Of a stretch of DNA of 64,000 nt, positions 11,000 to 22,460 are shown piece after piece. Made by a program: the position numbers and the translations under genes. The notes below the pieces were generated by a model. It saw only the letters and a program-made list of their open reading frames with translations, was not told where the DNA came from and did not search any database. Positions within the stretch are counted from its first letter, which is position 1; every line of letters starts with the position of its first letter. This DNA comes from Isoetes taiwanensis (lineage: Eukaryota; Streptophyta; Lycopodiopsida; Isoetales; Isoetaceae): positions 24,999,584 through 25,063,583 of the forward strand of contig JAJEKV010000005.1 of the NCBI GenBank assembly GCA_021234155.1. The letters are read 5' to 3'.

Positions 11000-12092
11000 A
11001 GAATCCCATCGATCTGAGCCCTTGGATCAAGATTCTAGAGGGAGCGAGCATGCATGCATGCATTGCATGCCTTCTCTGGTTGAGAGATCGCTATATTAGG
11101 CGAGGTTCTTCATCAACGTCTCATCGGCGCTTCCTCTTCTCTCTCAGCAGTACCTTATTCTCTATTCTTTGAAACCATGCAGGGGAGGGGCTTCTTCCTG
11201 CTTGGATTGACCAATTTGGCGTTTCTTTCATGCTATGGCATGTCTTTTCTTGGCCTTGCCTCTTCTTTAGCCATAATCCTTTGACCTTCGTCCTCGATCC
11301 CATTTTGATAAGGAAGTTCTCTTCTATTCGGGAGGTTTTTGTCATTTTCATGCAAGCCCCATTCTAGAATCCCATCGATCCGAGCCCTCAGATCGAGATT
11401 CTAGAAGGAGCGAGTGTGCATGCATGCATGCATTGCATGCCTTCTCTGGTTGGGAGATCGCTATATTAGGCGAGGTTCTTCACCAACGTCTCATCGGCAC
11501 TTCCTCTTCTCTCTCAACAGCACCTTGATCTATTCTTTGGAACCCCCCCTCCCCCCCACACCCCCCTTAATTGTTTAATGTATTTGTCGCTTGGCACGCG
11601 TGACCAGCCTCTCTACTTGAAGAGATTTTTGTTTTGTTGTCGCATGGCATGCGTTATCAGCCCCTCCACTTTGGGAGGTTTGTTTTGTCACATTTGTTCT
11701 AGTGTTGGTGATGTGCAGGTACAGGTTGGCAAGTGGCAGCAACTTTGACTTCTCCATTCGTGGATTTTTTGGGAGCGAATTCTCAACCTTACTTTTGTCC
11801 AAGCCCCTTGCCGAAGGTTTATTACTAAGGTTTTTCCTCGAAAACCCAAAAGGGCGGGGTTTTTTAATCCCGGCGATAAGCTTTTGGCAGGTACACAAAC
11901 CAAACATCTATTAGCATTGTATTTCATGGGGTCCAAGTTGTATAATTGGACATTCCCTTTATTTTTCTTCGTGGGTAGTTCGCATGTGTGCGGCTACCCA
12001 CTATCCACCATTGTAGAAAATCTGCTGAGATGAATGAGAAGCCTATCTATGGGAGGTTTTTGTCATTTTCATGCGAGCCCCATTATAGAATG
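11000..12092 (-). mobile_element. Short non-autonomous leader element, copy B
   Basis: It is homologous to the LTR/leader of E0 and to 16820-17848, and contains no protease, RT or integrase. On the plus strand the left part is a tandem pair of LTR-like segments (11002-11370 and 11371-11530). Each opens with an inverted motif around ATTCTAGAA, then ATGC-rich runs and CTATATTAGG. A pyrimidine run follows at 11541-11568, which is a polypurine tract in element sense. After it come a gag N-terminal remnant (11575-11907, minus, containing LHITN like E0) and the leader hairpins. The right end is a 40-bp LTR remnant. Size and content are like those of TRIM elements, with an added gag remnant. Confidence 0.6.
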
Positions 12093-14900
12093 TATATTTT
12101 GTTGTCATGGATGACTTTTCCTTCGTGGAGTTTTGCTGCTTCAATTTATAGTGTTTTTAAACATCTTATCAGTGTCCAATCTCTGTAATGCAGTCTTGTC
12201 CCCATTCATGAGGCCAACCCCTTTGCGTCAGCACCTTGTTTCATATGGCAGTTAAAGTTACACAACTTACATAGACTTGAAACTCGCGCTTTAGTTTACG
12301 TTGCTAACCTACAATTGTATCTTCTGAATGTCCATTGCTACCTCAAGAATGGTATTGAGCCCCACCCTAAAACGCTCAATTCCAGCCTTTTTAAGAGAGG
12401 GTGTCCTACTTTGGCTCACTTATCATTCAATCTGCCATAAGTCGGTCGTGCCTCCATGAAAATCCACGGTCATGGACTCAAATGAAATGTCAAGATCTGT
12501 TAGACAATAAAATTAATAGAAATTTTGAAGGTAAGTAAGCAAGGTAGACTAAATTTGAGAACAAAATAAAGGGGGTAATGGCTGAGTGGTTACCCAAATG
12601 GCTTAATGCATGATGGCACTTTCAATGACTAAAATGGTAAGGGAACTGTTCAGAATGGCTCACTTGAATGCTTCCATTGGATCAGACTTCAGCTTTTAAT
12701 GGCTCAACCTTCAAAACTGAATGGCTCAGTGCTGAAACACAAATTGTTCAATCAATTATCCATTATATTTGAGGATCAACCTAAAACAACATCTATGACA
12801 AAATTAGGTGCTACTACGCAATCTGCAGGAGAGAGAATAAATGGGAAAGACATAATCTGATATCTCCTATAGGTCCAAAATCCCATCCCATACTTCCAGG
12901 ATGGAAAACAACAGTTGAAATATAGTGCCACATTATATCCGAATCGAATCGAACACTTTGTAGAATGCATTGGTACTGATTTGGGAAGTGCTATAGAAAG
13001 AATACCTAAAGCTTGATATTGCTGAATATTGCTCATATTGACATGCATGCTATAATATAATAGGGATGGTTGTTCTTAAGGAATGTCACAGATTGAACTT
13101 CTACCAACTACAAGAAGGCTTGTTAAATATACAACATCATAACTATAATACAACCAAGAACCTTACAGTGATATTGCCATTCTCAAAGACTGGAAAACTG
13201 TCCATTTTAGAGATTAAGCATTTTGGAAGCTAGTTTTTGTCTTTGGTTTTTTTCTTTCCCTATTCAGAGATAAAAAGAGTTGGCTGGGTTTTGGAAAAGA
13301 GTCTGAGCAAATCTGTGGCTCACCACAAAGTTGCCAATGTCTTTTTCCTCACGTGAAAGATAAGCCCCATGTGATGTAAGTGTCCTGCAAAAGTCGGATG
13401 GAGCTCAAATTATATTCATAAGGAACTCCAATAATTATAGTCTTAACTGAGAAAGTAAACAAAGTAAAACCTCCAAACACAGCTTACCACCAATAGGACA
13501 ATGGAAATATCCTCTAGCAGTAAGAATCTCTAGCCATCATGCCTACAAAATGATCTGACATCTGCTAGCAATTTGACATATGCCAATAAGTCACTCACAT
13601 AGGCTCATACTGGAAATAAGGTGTCCTTGAGATGTCATATAGGATTGTTTGACTCAGCCATCCACGTCTTTTGTTTTCAATTAGACGCTGGCAAAAGTTC
13701 AAAGCTACGCTATCTCAAATTTTAGTAACACGGACTGTCTGCAATTACTAAATGAGTATATGCAATGATCAAATGGCACAGACTATCTGTGAGTATCCAA
13801 AGACTTATCACAAGTTGTTCCAATAATTAGATATTATGCTCTCCTTTTCAGATGCAAGTAAGAGATCACCTATGGTAAAACTCGCTTGTTGGAAGTTCTT
13901 GCCTAAGTGGAGTCTCTGTAAACAGGATCCATGTGGTTATCCTAGAGGAACCCCAGCTTCTTTGATGCACGTCACATCACGTCCCTGCAACATATTGATT
14001 GTCTATCTGCAAGGATAATAAATAGTTGGTTCGTCGTGCCCGTTTGATCATCGACATTTAATAGTCCATATTGCTCATGTTATATTATGTTGTCCAAACC
14101 AAATGCTATCATACAGATGATAATATGGGTGCTCTACTCTATGAATCTAATGCAAATAATCGTGATCTACTCATACAACATATTACCCATTGGCATATTG
14201 CCACTAATTGAACTCATGGGCCCTAGCAGCCTCTAGCAGTGTTGATAAAACAAACTTTCTCCCATCTACCTACCTAATGCACAATGACATGATTCACACA
14301 TGTAGATACCAACTATCTCCTATTATAACCTCTCCTATTTTTTATGCAATAGAGGATAACAACTTAGAATCTATAACAGGAAGGCCGAAGAGTTACTGCA
14401 GAGTTGTATGATGGGACGATTAGGCAAATTTATCAAAACCATAATCCATAAGAGACCATCAATAAAATGGAAATTCACAGCTCTTGAAAGGGTCTCTAGA
14501 AAAGAGGGCAGCGAGTATTAAAATAAAGACCTAAATGACCATATAGGGCTGGGATATATCTGGAAGCACTTATTTGGGATTAATTTGATGCTTGAGTTCT
14601 GTATAGCAGTATAGAAACCCAACATTAATTTGAGTCCTTATTCTCTAATCTATTCACGCAAGATGAAACCAATTGTAAAAGATAAAACAAAAGAAAAAGA
14701 TTGATGGAATGAGATCAATTGAGGCATACCCCACAACTGTTATCTGATTCTCAAAAATTTGCAACAATATATAAATAAACGATTACATCCAGTAGAAGTA
14801 GACTACCTCAAATTTGAAAAACGACCCTGCTACATAAACTGGAGCAATCAAACCAACAAATCTCGTGCCAATAACAATAAGGGAGGACAGAGATAAAGGC
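12093..14900. other. Unassigned stretch
   Basis: Moderately AT-rich. No reading frame with a recognisable domain on either strand, no terminal repeats and no RNA gene seen. It may be host intergenic or intronic sequence. Confidence 0.4.
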
Positions 14901-14939
14901 ATACTACTAACAAATTTTGTCTGCAAAGAAATCGATAGA

Positions 14940-15293
14940 TGACTCATCTGCCCCAGAAGATGAAAATTTTCAACGCGTGGGCCGCACTTGCTGTCAATCT
15001 ACCAGCTTTTACTTGCTCTCCAACTTGTCCTCCATCTACAAAATCAAGAATTAACATTCACCAAAGGTTGTTTTAATCCATGTGACCAAACCTAAACTCA
15101 CCTTAGTTTGCTCAAATGGTGCAAAATGCCTGCTCATGCAAATTTGGACAAAAACAATTAACAAAGGAAATGACGATAAAGCAACACTTACTTGTGGCAT
15201 AACATGGATCTGGGAAACGTCCGGCTTGCAAATCCCTCCGAAGATATCCTTCGTATGGATGTCATCCGGATGCATGCTGGTTCTGCATGTCAT
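14940..15293 (-). other. Possible short multi-exon transcript, function unknown
   Basis: Three consecutive minus-strand splice-like junction sets line up. A block with an ATG at 15293 ends at 15192 in CAA followed by GTAAGT. A 28-bp block (15102-15129) is preceded by CAG and followed by GTGAGT. A third block begins at 15034-15035 after TTTTGTAG. The joined reading frame does not stay open past the second block, so this could be a non-coding RNA, a gene relic or chance. The first block encodes about 34 residues that I do not recognise. Confidence 0.2.
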
Positions 15294-15299
15294 CGATCC

Positions 15300-16660
15300 C
15301 CCCTCAATCGGATAACAGTGGAAATCTAAAAACCCAAAATCAATAAGAAAAACATTCTACTATTTTTGGAAAATCCGAAAACTCTTCGGCTGTCAAAACT
15401 ACCAAAATCTTAGGAAATCAATCTAAAAAAAAATTCCAAAAGAGTTTTTAGCCAAACTAGAAGATCTCAAATTAATAAGATTGACATCCTGCATGCATTA
15501 AGCATCAAGCTTTGCTACCAAAGAAATGCACTTAGATTTTAAATAAGCAATTTATGTCTATATAGCTTAGCTAAAATATCTCAGGCTTCTTAATCTAACT
15601 TTTTTTTGCTTTATAGTATTTGTTTTATACTATTTCTAGAATAACTTACATAAGACGTGTCACAACCACACACACCATGGAACTAAAGGGACCTTCCAAA
15701 CTTTGACTCAGGATTTTTTAAACTTTGACTTGGGGTCTTGGTATCCATCTTTTCTTAATGTGATGCGCTTCTTACCAACATGTCTTTTTTTAGATGAATA
15801 AGTGAAAAATGTCGTCAAATGTGGACTGTAGAAGAATAGTAATGGTTGTCAATATCATAATGTGGTTGACGATATGGGAGCGCTTTTGGAGAAAGGGAAG
15901 CTGAGCAATATGATAGGCAAGATTATATGAGCAGATGGAGATGGAGTGAAGAAATGATGCACATGCATGACAAATCAGATAATGGTAAGCAAACTAAGGT
16001 TGCAAATATAAGATGGATAATAGAAATGATAGAGCAAGAGTAAGCTTATATGTGAGTTGGACAACTTTGAGTAGATGAAAGTGGAAAGAAAGAGTATGAG
16101 AGTGAACCTACATACGACAATTGTTTCATTAGTATAAAAGATTGTTGTGATGGCAGGGCAAACAATCAATAATGATGGGAGATGTGAATGAGAAAATAGT
16201 GTATAAGTGAATGTGGATTGTAAGGACTATGGATCAAATGTCCTACATAACACTTATAAATATTAGCATTGTAAGCTCGATTATTTAGCATCTTGTTGTT
16301 GAAGCTGGATGAAAATGCATAAGTTGCAAGTTAGCTTTACCAAAATTTGATTGAAATACTTTGAGATACTTTTGATATCTACACTTCTATACAGATCTAG
16401 TTTTAAACAAATAAACCAAGCTTTAAAGAACAATGAGTTAAAATATGATAAAGCCTAATCTAGGTCAATGGACGTGCATGTTGGAGAACGTTGCAGGCTA
16501 GATACTGCCAAACTAGATACTGAGGCAAACTAGAATGCCATACACAAAATGCTAGAAGGGAGGTGCCGAGGAACTGAAGTCTTCAACCAGAAACATTACG
16601 TCTCATGTTTATCATAGAGCTTAGATTTGGTGCAGTTGTTAGCTGGTTTGGGGCCATGCC
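15300..16660. other. Unassigned stretch
   Basis: AT-rich, no supported coding or repeat structure seen. It runs up to the first recognisable PPR codons. Confidence 0.35.
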
Positions 16661-16819
16661 TAAGGTTTTGCCAGATGCATAACCTGCCAATTTCTGTCAC
16701 GTTTTGACTCAGCCTTGTAGTAGCTAAGATAAATATAGAAGCCTAGATGATGCCGATACAATATTCAGAGTGATGCCTTTACATGATATATTATCGTGGA
16801 ACGGTATGCTTGCTGCAAA
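16661..16819 (+). pseudogene. PPR pseudogene, piece 1
   Basis: The part at 16746-16817 translates to a pentatricopeptide-repeat segment with DADTIFRVMP and HDILSWNGM, matching the xxIFxxMPxRDxxSWNxM pattern of plant PLS-type PPR proteins, which bind organelle RNA. Further upstream the frame is degenerate. The piece ends where the leader-type element begins at 16820; the next codons resume at 17849. Four pieces over about 19 kb fall in one order and orientation, so this was one gene. Confidence 0.65.
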
Positions 16820-17848
16820 TCGCATCGATCCGAGACATCGGATCGCCATTCTAGAATGGGACGAGCATGCATGTCATGCACGCATGCGGGCGGCGCATGC
16901 CCGTTTTGGTTGGGAGTTCGCTATTTCAGGCGCGTTTCTGCATCTACGTCTCAGCAGTACCTTATTCTCTTTGAATTGTTTCCAGGCAGGGGAGGGGCTT
17001 CTTCCTGCCTGGTTTAGCCAATTTGGCGTATCTTTCAGGCTATCCTTTACTGGCCTTTGGCCTCGTCCTGTGACCTTCGTCCTCGATCCTAGTTTGTAAG
17101 GAAGTTCTCTGGTAGTCGGGCGGTTTGTTGGTTTCTTGCGAGTCCCATTCTAGAATCGCATCGATCCGAAACATCGGATCGCCATTCTAGAATGGGACGA
17201 GCATGCATGTCATGCATGCATGCGGGCGGCGCATGCCCGTTTTGGTTGGGAGTTCGCTATTTCAGGCGCGTTTCTGCATCTACGTCTCATCGGCGCTTCC
17301 TCTTCTCTCAGCAGTACCTTATTCTCTTTGAACCCACCCTCCCCCCCTTCTTTGTTTATTATATTTTGTATAAGTTCTGTTTATCATGTTTTTCCACCCG
17401 CTGGGTGATGCTTTTTTTCCACCCGCTGGGTGATGCTATTCTCTGGTATGTTTTCTTGTTTGTTGTGTTGGTGATGTGCAGGTACAGGTTGGCGAGCGGC
17501 ATCTGTTTCGACTTCTCCATGTGGGGGTTTTTGGGAGCGATTCTATGCCTTACGTTTGTCTAAGCCCCTTGCCGAAGGCTTATCACTAGGGTTTTTCCTC
17601 GAAAACACGAAAGGGCGGGGTTTTTTAATCCCGGTGATAAGCTTTCGGCAGGTACATCAGCCACTCATCTATTAGCATTGTATTTTTTTGGGGTCCAAAT
17701 GATATAATTGGATTTTCCCTTTATTTTTCGTGGGTAGTTCGCATGTGGCGGCTACCCACTGTCCTCCATTGTAGAAAATCTGCTGAGATGAATGAGAAGC
17801 CTATCTATCGGGCGGTTTGTTGGTTTCTTGCGAGTCCCATTCTAGAAT
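16820..17848 (-). mobile_element. Short non-autonomous leader element, copy C, inserted in the PPR pseudogene
   Basis: It has the same architecture as 11000-12092. Two tandem LTR-like segments (16820-17156; from 17157) each open with the hairpin CGATCCG-AGACAT-CGGATCG (AAACAT in the second) beside the palindrome ATTCTAGAAT. ATGC-rich runs follow. A pyrimidine run at 17334-17350 comes next, then tandem CACCC-GCT-GGGTG hairpins, the three-way leader structure (about 17560-17660) and the TGGGTAG/CTACCCA hairpin (about 17730-17762). The 15-bp motif GTCCCATTCTAGAAT closes both segments (17142-17156, 17834-17848). Possible 3-bp flank repeat AAT. There is no pol coding. Confidence 0.65.
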
Positions 17849-17932
17849 GCACAATAAGGACTGGGTCATTAGGATATTGCACCTCTTCAGAAAATGCATG
17901 ATGAAGCATTGAACCCAAACAAGGCCATTATC
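17849..17932 (+). pseudogene. PPR pseudogene, piece 2
   Basis: After the leader-type element the frame resumes with LQKMHDEALNPNKAII, the end of a PPR motif (LFxxMxxEGxxPNxxT). Two stop codons lie just before it. The last 18 bases, CCAAACAAGGCCATTATC, are the left copy of the LINE target duplication; the right copy is at 31173-31190, where the same codons continue. Confidence 0.7.
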
Positions 17933-18082
17933 TTTTTTTTTTTTTTTTTTAATTGAAGCCAGTATTAATGTTATAAAGTATAATAGAGTACATGGGGCTT
18001 TAAGGCAATATATAGAGTCTGACCTGAAAAAGCCCATGTTCGAAAAAAGGCTTTTGAAGGGAGCTTCAATCCTTGAAATAGA

Positions 18083-18083
<1 letters not shown>

Positions 18084-18116
<33 letters not shown>
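18084..18116 (+). repeat. Poly(A)-only insertion with 15-bp target duplication
   Basis: One T and 32 A residues are flanked by two copies of ATCCTTGAAATAGAC (18069-18083, 18116-18130). This is what a retroposed copy looks like when only the tail was copied. It lies in the 3' non-coding part of the LINE, in the opposite orientation. Confidence 0.6.
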
Positions 18117-18119
<3 letters not shown>

Positions 18120-18174
18120 TTGAAATAGACAGAAAAGATATGTAAATAAAGGAAGTCATAAAACTACAAATTAA

Positions 18175-19643
18175 TTAATTCACACCCATCTTCCTTTCTC
18201 CTTTATCCTTTCGGCTAATTCCCTTACTGAGTATAATGAAGTGGCAGTAAGGACAATTGCAGAATTGAGCCAGCGCGGGATTAATTCTTCCGGAATGGTC
18301 GATGGCACCACATATGATGCCTCTGCGAGCATCAAAGTTCTGAATGCAAGAACAGTCACAGTTACATAGATCTCTATGAGGAACATTAGAAGCTGGTCCG
18401 AAATGGTCTAGCCAGAGATCACTGGCCATCACATCGATTTTGTCCCATCTCAGCAACTTAATCAGCACCAAGATATTACCTGAAGAACACAATTTAAGAT
18501 TAGTGAGATAGGAAAACCTCATTAATCCACAAGATATCATGTTCTGTCTGCTTGATAATTGCATTCGGTCAAATGATCTCCTGATTAAAAATGATGGCAT
18601 TTTTAGCTTTTCGCATTCTCCAAAGAAGGATATAGATTTTCCAATCAGAAGGAGAGTGAGGGAAGAGGATATCCACCAGGAGGGTGTTAGACAGATTAGG
18701 CATATTAAGCTTATCAGAAGCAAGCTCTAACATCCATTCTGACCAGATACACTGCTTAAAGAGGTGGTCTTCATTTTCAGGACCCTGCACACATCTATCA
18801 CAAATGTCAGTATAAGCCATGCCGATTCTGTATCTTTTATAGTTGGTGGCCAGGGCTTTCTGCCAAAGTTGCCATATAAAGGCCTTGATCTTTGGGTTGG
18901 TTGGGGATTGCCACATGAATCTGAGATTGACCATGCATCTGCCCTCATCAATTCCCCACTTGTTATGAATAGAGAGAGTATAAGAACGAGTGAGGAATCT
19001 GTAAGCCTTCTTGACTTTATACCCAACAATACCATTAATATGCCATTGAGTTTGCACATCCTCTATGTGTGTACTGATAGCATTTTTAATAATGTTGTAA
19101 AGGATAGCATGCTCCTCTCCAAGGTGGCTCAACGCCGAATCCTGAAAATCTATACAACATTATTATTAAATAAATGATCAATGTGAGTAATACCAATATC
19201 CATCCATTGCCTGCACTGATGAGGAAAGTGAATAGCAAGGCATGTATGAGGATTGTTAAGAAGAAGAGAGGGATTCCAAAATATAGGTTGATCTCTGGAG
19301 AGACCCTCTTTCCAAGAATACATTCCCTTGACAGCATTCCAGGCCTTTAACCACCTTTTGATAATCCCTAGAATATTATTAGGAATAGAAAAATCAAAGT
19401 AAAGACTGTATGGGAGAGACATTCTTACATTTCTCCACCCAAAGGGGTGACATTTCAAGATGTAATGCTTGATGGAACTAGAAACAGGATACAGGGTGAT
19501 TGATAAGATTACGGCCAGCCCTGTAAATAAACTTAGCAGCTAAAGCCACCCCTTGTTTCTCAATATCAATAGTGCCAAGGCCCCTATCTTTCCTTTTTTT
19601 ACAACATTCTGCCATGGAAACAGGGATCCAGCATCTGTTGTTA
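18175..19643 (-). pseudogene. LINE ORF2 C-terminal region (RT tail, zinc-binding domain, RNase H)
   Basis: In minus-strand order: a post-RT segment with KDRGLGTIDIEKQGVALAAKF (similar to the GGLGIRD...ALLAKW block of plant LINEs); a zf-RVT domain at about 18680-18930 with PKIKAFIWQLWQKAL and CDRCVQGPENEDHLFKQC; and a degraded RNase H start with NFDARRGIICGA near 18300. Several frame breaks and stops separate them. Upstream, at 19644, the LINE frame is joined abruptly to a 232-bp Tat-like fragment. The RT core itself is not found. Confidence 0.7.
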
Positions 19644-19877
19644 GCTCCTGGGTCATAATCCTCCTGGGTGAGCATGTGCTCTTCAATATGGTTAGTTAGA
19701 GCAAATTCATCTTCTTTGGTCAAGTTAAGCACTTTCTTCCTGTAAGATGGAGCTATCTTGAGCAAAGTTAGCAAGTCAACACATATCTTAGAATTCTTCA
19801 GCAAATACTCAAAATCCTCACAATCTTTTTCTTTTTTCAAATATTTCTGAGCAAGTGGAGGAGGCACAACCATAATT
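19644..19877 (-). repeat. Tat-like gag/protease fragment, duplicate of 28859-29092
   Basis: This segment, starting AGCTCCTGGG and ending CCATAAT, is almost identical to 28859-29092 in element E2 and in the same orientation. It codes the conserved pre-protease block (YLKKEKDCEDFEYLLKN, VDLLTLLKIAPSYRKKVL). It is abutted by LINE sequence on the left and unassigned sequence on the right. There are no terminal features of its own. Confidence 0.8.
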
Positions 19878-21439
19878 AACCTCAATGGTTTAGAACCTCC
19901 AGGTTGCTTACGGCAACCAATCTGAGTGCAAAAATTCCCAAGGAAAATGTTCAAATAATTATCTAACACAGCTTTCCCTAAAGGATAAAAAGTCTGTCTC
20001 AGAAAAAGGCTTGCCAAATGCACACCAATTGAGTTTTGCTTGTAACTCTTGCTTGCATAGCTGCTTCAAATCTACATTTATCTCACTACACAAGTCTGAG
20101 GGGATCTGACAAGGTTAAATGGATAAAAAAGACATTCCTGACCAAGTCAATTTTTGGTCAATATCCCTGGTAGAGAGCTTGATTTTTAAACTCTATGATG
20201 GGATTTGTTTTTTGAGCTCTGACACTTCTGCCTATTCTGAATATGTCTGCACTTAAGGGGCCTTGATGCTCTTGGCAAATGGAAGTCAAGATCTTTTATC
20301 TTTGGAATTTTCTTGAACTGACTGTTGTAGACCATGAACAGATGTGAGAGCAGATCTTTATATGGAAAGAATGCATGCAAATGTTGCTGCTTGTGCAAGA
20401 AGCATGCATAAGATAAGGACCTGAACAGTCTAGGAATTTTTATGCATCACTATATGATCACATGTAGGCCTCTACTATGGCAATTTGAAATGAGAACTCA
20501 ATTTCTTAAACTTGTGGTTTAGACAATCGATGGAATTGAATAACACTTGTGTTGTGCAGTCCTAAATGTCAAGCAAATGATGTTACAACTCCCTGGATGA
20601 AATGCAAAAGGTGAATAATGCTAACAGAGCGATTTCTGACAACATATCAATGTGGAACACTGAGGATTTAATAACAAGGGTCGAATAACATAGATCCCAA
20701 GCTCTGAGTCTTGGGTACAGGATCAAATAGGTAGACAATCAAACAATTCAGATGAATTCGTCTAAAATCCAAGCTGAAAATCAAGTGTGGAGGTCAGAAT
20801 CAAGCTTCAATCAAGCGAGCCGGTCCCTCTTCAAGGCAAATAATCGCTTCTTCATCTCAAAGCCCTCGAATTTTTCTTCTGCACAAAAGCCCCTTTTGTA
20901 ATTCCCCTGTTCTATTGCATTCTTGATCAATTCCGTTCAATTCTCTGTCTTTTTGTTTACCAGATGCATTCTTGGCATTAAACAAGGCTATTCGGCAGGT
21001 TTGGGACATGATTGCACAATTAGTTTGGCCGAATCGATCGGATCTTGGCGTTCACAGGTTTAGGGTTCTTGAGAATTTTCGATGATATATCCCACAGGCA
21101 AATTTAGGTCTGGCGGGCCAAGCTATATAAGGAATAACAAAACCTTTATTATAATTATTACGTGCAATATCCACGTGGGATTCGGTACCTCCACCGCCCC
21201 ACACGCCCGGATGTTCCACGTGGCATGGGGAGATTGGCTGGGGAGAAAAATAGGCTAGGGGGGTAGATAGGAATTTTTTTTTACCCCATGGACTATGGCG
21301 CGTTTCCCAAGGAAGCAAATTTAAAGGCCAATATAAATGAATTTTTTAATTTTCTTTTTTTCAATGGGAATCTTTTCTCATGCTCTAGAAGATTCTGGAA
21401 TCTTTTTTTTTTTGCAAATGGGCATTTTCAATTTTGGCT
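19878..21439. other. Unassigned stretch inside the LINE interval
   Basis: No recognisable domain. A minus-strand frame at 19878-20023 runs into the fragment at 19644-19877 but I do not recognise it. The remainder is AT-rich with no terminal repeats seen. Confidence 0.35.
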
Positions 21440-22460
21440 TAAAAATGGCTCAAAAGGAGGTGATATGGCATGTGAGAATGATGACATGGCAAAGAAGGGT
21501 GACATGGCAATGATGGTGACGTGTCAATCAATTTGGCTTGGAATATTTTTTCTAGTCAAAACCTCGAGTGAAGTGGTTATGATGTGTGTGACATGTGGAT
21601 GGTGATGTGGAGGTGCGAATGATGACGTGGCAAGGTGATGTGTCATCTTATGGATGTAACTTGAAGGCCATTAACAAAAATTTGAAGTATGAACATGGAG
21701 ATGAGTGCATGACATGGCATGGCAAGAGGGGTGACGTGTGTGATGACTTGGCATTTCAAATGTGTTTTTCATGGGTCAACTTTGGTATAAATGCAAATCA
21801 TTGGCATTTTCTAGGCAAACTTGACTTTTGAATGTTTCCCTTAGGGATTTTATGATTTTCTCTCCTCTTTGACTTTGAAGGAGGGAATGTTGACTTTTGA
21901 CCACATGTAGGACCAAGTCAAGTGAAGTTTAGAACTTTGAATGATGTGGAAGTGGTATGGTAAGTATATGGCATGTGAATGATTCTTGAAAGTGTAGTTT
22001 TGACTAGAAAAAATCTTCAAGGCCAAATTTGACTTGGAGATGAGTTGTAGGCATGGAATTCAAGATCTTATGGGTATTTCATGGTGGTAGAAGGCATGGG
22101 AGATATGGAATGGGAATCAAAGTGTGCAATAATGCCAAGAACTCAAATGATCACATACCAAGAAATCTTCTAGGGGTCTTCTTCCTTTTGCTTGATTCTC
22201 CCTTTGCCTCATTTGTGTGACCTGAGTCAATTGTCCTCATCTTGCTCTTCAAGCCTTCAATGTATGCCAATGAAGCATTCTTCTTGTGCCTTAAAATTCA
22301 GATCAAAGTGTGAGGATTAGTCTTCAAATAATGTCTTGTTCTTCCATGCTGCCATAGCATGGCAGCATTATGCCAAACTAAAAGGATAGGCTGGTCTGCC
22401 AGCCCTTTTACTTGCGGCTTAAAAATCATGGTAGATTCCAGCTAGTTGCCAATGTGAGAA
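21440..22460. repeat. Dispersed non-coding repeat, copy 2
   Basis: It shares the block order of 5286-6163 (GTGACATGGCA-type runs, GCCAAGAACTCAAA, CACATACCAAG, AGGGGTCTTC, GCTGCCATAGCATGGCAGC) in the same orientation but well diverged. It lies beyond the 3' end of E2 and may be part of another family's LTR. Confidence 0.5.

Noticed and set aside
10940-11172. Frames within copy B and copy C as small proteins
   Set aside because: They lie in LTR-like or leader repeat sequence, are not conserved between copies in frame, and have stop differences. Only the gag N-terminal remnant (LHITN block) is shared with E0.
12776-13048. 90-codon minus-strand frame in the unassigned stretch
   Set aside because: No motif, signal or neighbour supports it.
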